Of a stretch of DNA of 64,000 nucleotides, positions 61,503 to 64,000 are shown in pieces; the stretch's first letter is position 1; each line of letters starts with the position of its first letter. The stretch spans positions 310,001 through 374,000 of the forward strand of contig NW_019028989.1 in assembly GCF_002105155.1 (NCBI RefSeq). The letters are read 5' to 3'. Under the pieces are notes generated by a model that saw only the letters and a program-made list of their open reading frames with translations, searched no databases and had not been told where the DNA came from. Both the position numbers and the translations under genes were made by a program. Source of the DNA: Lobosporangium transversale. Lineage: Eukaryota; Mortierellomycota; Mortierellomycetes; Mortierellales; Mortierellaceae.

Positions 61503-61724
61503 GCTCAAAACCTTATCGAAACGACAATAACCGAAAGATTGAAGCATAGAAATTAAATTCTTTCTCAATAAAAAAAAAAATTGCTTGAGGATTTTCATTT
61601 TTTGTCCGCTTTTATTTGTTTTAGTAGTAATATTTTACAAAGTCAATAGAGTAGCTTTTCTTTTGCAGGTACACATGTATTTTCAAGAAACGAACGAAAG
61701 CTGTATTGTATCATCCGTCCACTG

Positions 61725-63998
61725 TTACGAAGATTGGACAATTTCTTCCATAGCCATTTCAGGCAATGGACTCTTCTCTCCCTTTTTGGCAGCATCCAGT
61801 GCTACCTGACGTGATTCTTCTTCCTTATCCCCTAACTCTGCCCCATCTTTTATTGTATGCGAAGTAGGCGACGCCTGGGGTACCAGATCATCTTCGTCCA
61901 TTCCGGCTGGGGATGCAAACCGTCGACCATGGTCACTCCGAGCATTCTCAAGCAAGGATATTGATCTTGAAGTATGATGTTGCTGCGGTTGTTGTTGTTG
62001 TAAATATTCATGTGACGATGGCGCTCGAGACAGACTCTCATGATGAAGACTGCCTGTCACGCCCTCCATCCTGCTACCAGAGTTGTTTGAAGAGCGCTCA
62101 ACCGACACCTTTGTGGATGGATCCCAGTCCGCAGACGAGTGCACGGAAGAAGTGTGGCTGGGTGCTGAGCTACTGATGCTGCTCATGCTGGTACTGCTCT
62201 GTATACTGCTTGCAGTGCTGCTTCGGCTCGAAGTCCCGATGCTTGATACACTATTATTGATCTTGTAGTTTAGTTCTTGATCTTTGGCAGATATGGCAGG
62301 TGTAGTTGCTACTCCGCTACCCTCCTGCTTTTGCTGATTCGAAGTAGAGGCTGCCGCTGCCGCCGCCGCCGCTGCAGCCGCCGCAGCAGAGGCTTTGTGA
62401 CCACCACATCCTGCCCCTCCGCCACGACCTAAGTGTCTGCGCAATGCATCAGGTCGAATAAACTGGTGGTGACAGTACTGGCACTCGAAAGGTTTAATAC
62501 CTGTATGAAGCTTTGCGTGGCGGTTGCGATCATGCAAGCGTGAGAAAGCCAATGCACAAGTGTCGCACTTATAAGGGCGTTCAGCAGTGTGAACACGCAT
62601 ATGGGCCCTCAAATTGAAGGGACGAGTGAAGCTCTTGTTGCAGTTTGGATGTGGACATGTATGGCTCGCTTGGTTAGTTCTTCGAGCAGGCTTATCATTT
62701 TCATCTCCTCCTCCAGCCGTTGCAGAAGCTTCCTTAGTGTGATCAATATTAGATGTCTTGCCAGCAGTAGTTTCTTTGTTGTTTACGCCAGTCCGAAGCA
62801 AAGATTCTTGATGCTGGTGTGAGCGATTCTTTTCGACAGGTAGGGCGGATGCTTGACTATCGTAGTCATGCCGCTCAATTTCACTACGCGAATCATACAA
62901 CCTAGCAGCTTTTGATGTTGGGCCATCGTGAGGAGATATTTGATAGGATCCCGAGCGCTTCTGGCCAACTCCAACTTGTCCAGTCATTCCATGCCGATCA
63001 TTTGTTTCTGCAGTACCGTTGCCTTGACTACTAGGGCTGTGCGCACGGGTCCGCTCTTCTGGATGCGACGCTGATGATGTAGTATAGGGTACTGGAAGAT
63101 TCAATCCAAATGATGGCAGCATACGGTCCGATCGCCGTTCCTCATGATGGTCATAATGCTGCGGCGACTTCGGATGAGAAGGAGCATGATCGTATGATGA
63201 TGAGGATGGATACCGACTATGCGTGCTATTCCCATGCTGTTGTTGATGGCGATGCAGAGGCGAGCCTGGTCCGTTCATATTAGTGATAGGTGAGGAAGAG
63301 GGTGATGGTGGTGCGCGATGATACGATGAGCTGTGGTAGGACGAAGAACTTTGTTCACGATGGTCTGGCTCCAGCCGAATTGAAGGCAGGGAGCCTGCAC
63401 GTGTAGGATGAATATCCACTGGATGCAAGTATCTTCTAGTCCCGGATGATGATGATTGCGGATAAGGGCTTGCAAATGACTCCCTCAAAGGCGATGGCGA
63501 GCGCGTAGGTGCTCCATGAGAAGTCTGGGAATGTGAATGAGAGTGCATCGACTGCGAGGAAGGTCTCATGCGCATAGACTGCTGCTGCTGAGTTGACGAC
63601 ATTATATGTCTAGACGAGGGTTGAAGCTCGTGTAAACTATGTCCAGGGTCCCGATGGGTCTCTCCAAATGACGATTTCGAGTGGTCAAGAGATGCTGACT
63701 TGTGGTACATATTGCCATTGGATGAACGTGCCTTTTTTGCCTGGCTATAGACGGCATGCATGTTATCTTTAAGATTGTCATATGATGAAGATGCAGTCCT
63801 GGGTTGGATGTCAACATGCTGTCCTACTTTGGAGTGGTACATTTCAATGAACTCATGTGGAACGCCAGCAGCATCTGCAAACAAGTGGCGTGGAAGTGCT
63901 TGATGGCAGTTCATTGTCTCGGTAGAGGCTCCATAGCGTTCTAGTGTCTCAAAAAGTCCCGTATGGCCCAGCCATGCCGCATAATGCAGTGCTATATC
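61725..63998 (-). CDS. Ankyrin plus C2H2 zinc-finger protein, 5' end beyond right edge
   Basis: The open frame enters from the right edge with an ankyrin-type unit (IALHYAAWLGHTGLFETLER, 63995-63936) and runs 758 codons to the stop at 61725. A long Ser/His/Gln-rich disordered region follows. Three C2H2 fingers lie around 62640-62450: CPHPNCNKSF, CDTCALAFSR and CQYCHHQFIR, with linkers HTAERPY and HTGIKPF. An alanine run and a serine-rich acidic tail close the protein. An internal ATG at 63914 could be mistaken for the start, but the ankyrin unit upstream is in frame and unbroken. It is likely a DNA-binding regulator; target unknown. It converges with GSIII, with stop codons about 220 bp apart. 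Confidence 0.85.
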   Translation of the reverse strand, partial: DIALHYAAWLGHTGLFETLERYGASTETMNCHQALPRHLFADAAGVPHEFIEMYHSKVGQHVDIQPRTASSSYDNLKDNMHAVYSQAKKARSSNGNMYHKSASLDHSKSSFGETHRDPGHSLHELQPSSRHIMSSTQQQQSMRMRPSSQSMHSHSHSQTSHGAPTRSPSPLRESFASPYPQSSSSGTRRYLHPVDIHPTRAGSLPSIRLEPDHREQSSSSYHSSSYHRAPPSPSSSPITNMNGPGSPLHRHQQQHGNSTHSRYPSSSSYDHAPSHPKSPQHYDHHEERRSDRMLPSFGLNLPVPYTTSSASHPEERTRAHSPSSQGNGTAETNDRHGMTGQVGVGQKRSGSYQISPHDGPTSKAARLYDSRSEIERHDYDSQASALPVEKNRSHQHQESLLRTGVNNKETTAGKTSNIDHTKEASATAGGGDENDKPARRTNQASHTCPHPNCNKSFTRPFNLRAHMRVHTAERPYKCDTCALAFSRLHDRNRHAKLHTGIKPFECQYCHHQFIRPDALRRHLGRGGGAGCGGHKASAAAAAAAAAAAAASTSNQQKQEGSGVATTPAISAKDQELNYKINNSVSSIGTSSRSSTASSIQSSTSMSSISSSAPSHTSSVHSSADWDPSTKVSVERSSNNSGSRMEGVTGSLHHESLSRAPSSHEYLQQQQPQQHHTSRSISLLENARSDHGRRFASPAGMDEDDLVPQASPTSHTIKDGAELGDKEEESRQVALDAAKKGEKSPLPEMAMEEIVQSS

Positions 63999-64000
63999 CA

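Overview
The window looks like nuclear DNA of an early-diverging, filamentous (Mucoromycota-type) fungus. Genes carry many short GT-AG introns with CTAAC-like branch points. Proteins include a MEF2-type MADS factor, an SPX-EXS protein, a LIM-RhoGAP, a peroxisomal long-chain alcohol oxidase and a type III glutamine synthetase. Crinkler (CRN) genes and a Fanzor-like remnant also fit a Mortierella- or Rhizophagus-like fungus. The genus is an inference; no rRNA or other marker is present.

Layout. 1-23 kb is compact housekeeping sequence: MADS factor (-, runs off the left edge), SPX-EXS protein (+), VAP-like MSP protein (-), Prp4 splicing factor (-), alcohol oxidase (+), TFIIIB subunit Bdp1 (-), Mtq2/HemK2 methyltransferase (+), U2AF large subunit (+). 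Exon models were built by hand from splice signals and frame; most give uninterrupted totals close to the known family lengths. 24.4-29.9 kb is a graveyard: two tandem, broken XPG/FEN-like nuclease pseudogenes, an unrecognised 204-residue ORF, and a decayed Fanzor (eukaryotic TnpB) C-terminus. 31-42 kb returns to intact genes: a LIM-RhoGAP, a TMEM164-like membrane protein, and a long disordered protein of unknown role.

43.8-56.1 kb is the most unusual part. Two 553-bp repeats, about 99% identical and in the same orientation, bracket about 11.2 kb. Inside are two CRN genes (a P-loop ATPase plus nuclease-like type, and a ubiquitin-like header plus PD-(D/E)XK type), a coiled-coil protein resembling the tail of giant-virus KilA-N/MSV199 proteins, an intact 1063-residue primase-helicase of viral type (AEP/UL52 primase plus superfamily 2 helicase), and an intact DDE transposase with a C-terminal chromodomain. 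Four copies of a 51-bp hairpin (ends GGGGGCGAC/GTCGCCCCC) sit in the gaps between these genes and nowhere else that I could see. This looks like a young composite or virus-derived mobile island with CRN cargo.

56.6-57.6 kb holds a foldback element with apparently perfect 362-bp arms. Its inner ends match the ends of a 128-bp MITE at 13.2 kb. The window closes with glutamine synthetase III (+) and an ankyrin plus C2H2 zinc-finger protein (-, runs off the right edge).

Functional links are loose, as expected in a eukaryote: RNA processing (Prp4, U2AF), RNA polymerase III transcription (Bdp1), translation termination (Mtq2), phosphate and polarity signalling (SPX-EXS, LIM-RhoGAP), lipid and nitrogen metabolism (alcohol oxidase, GSIII).
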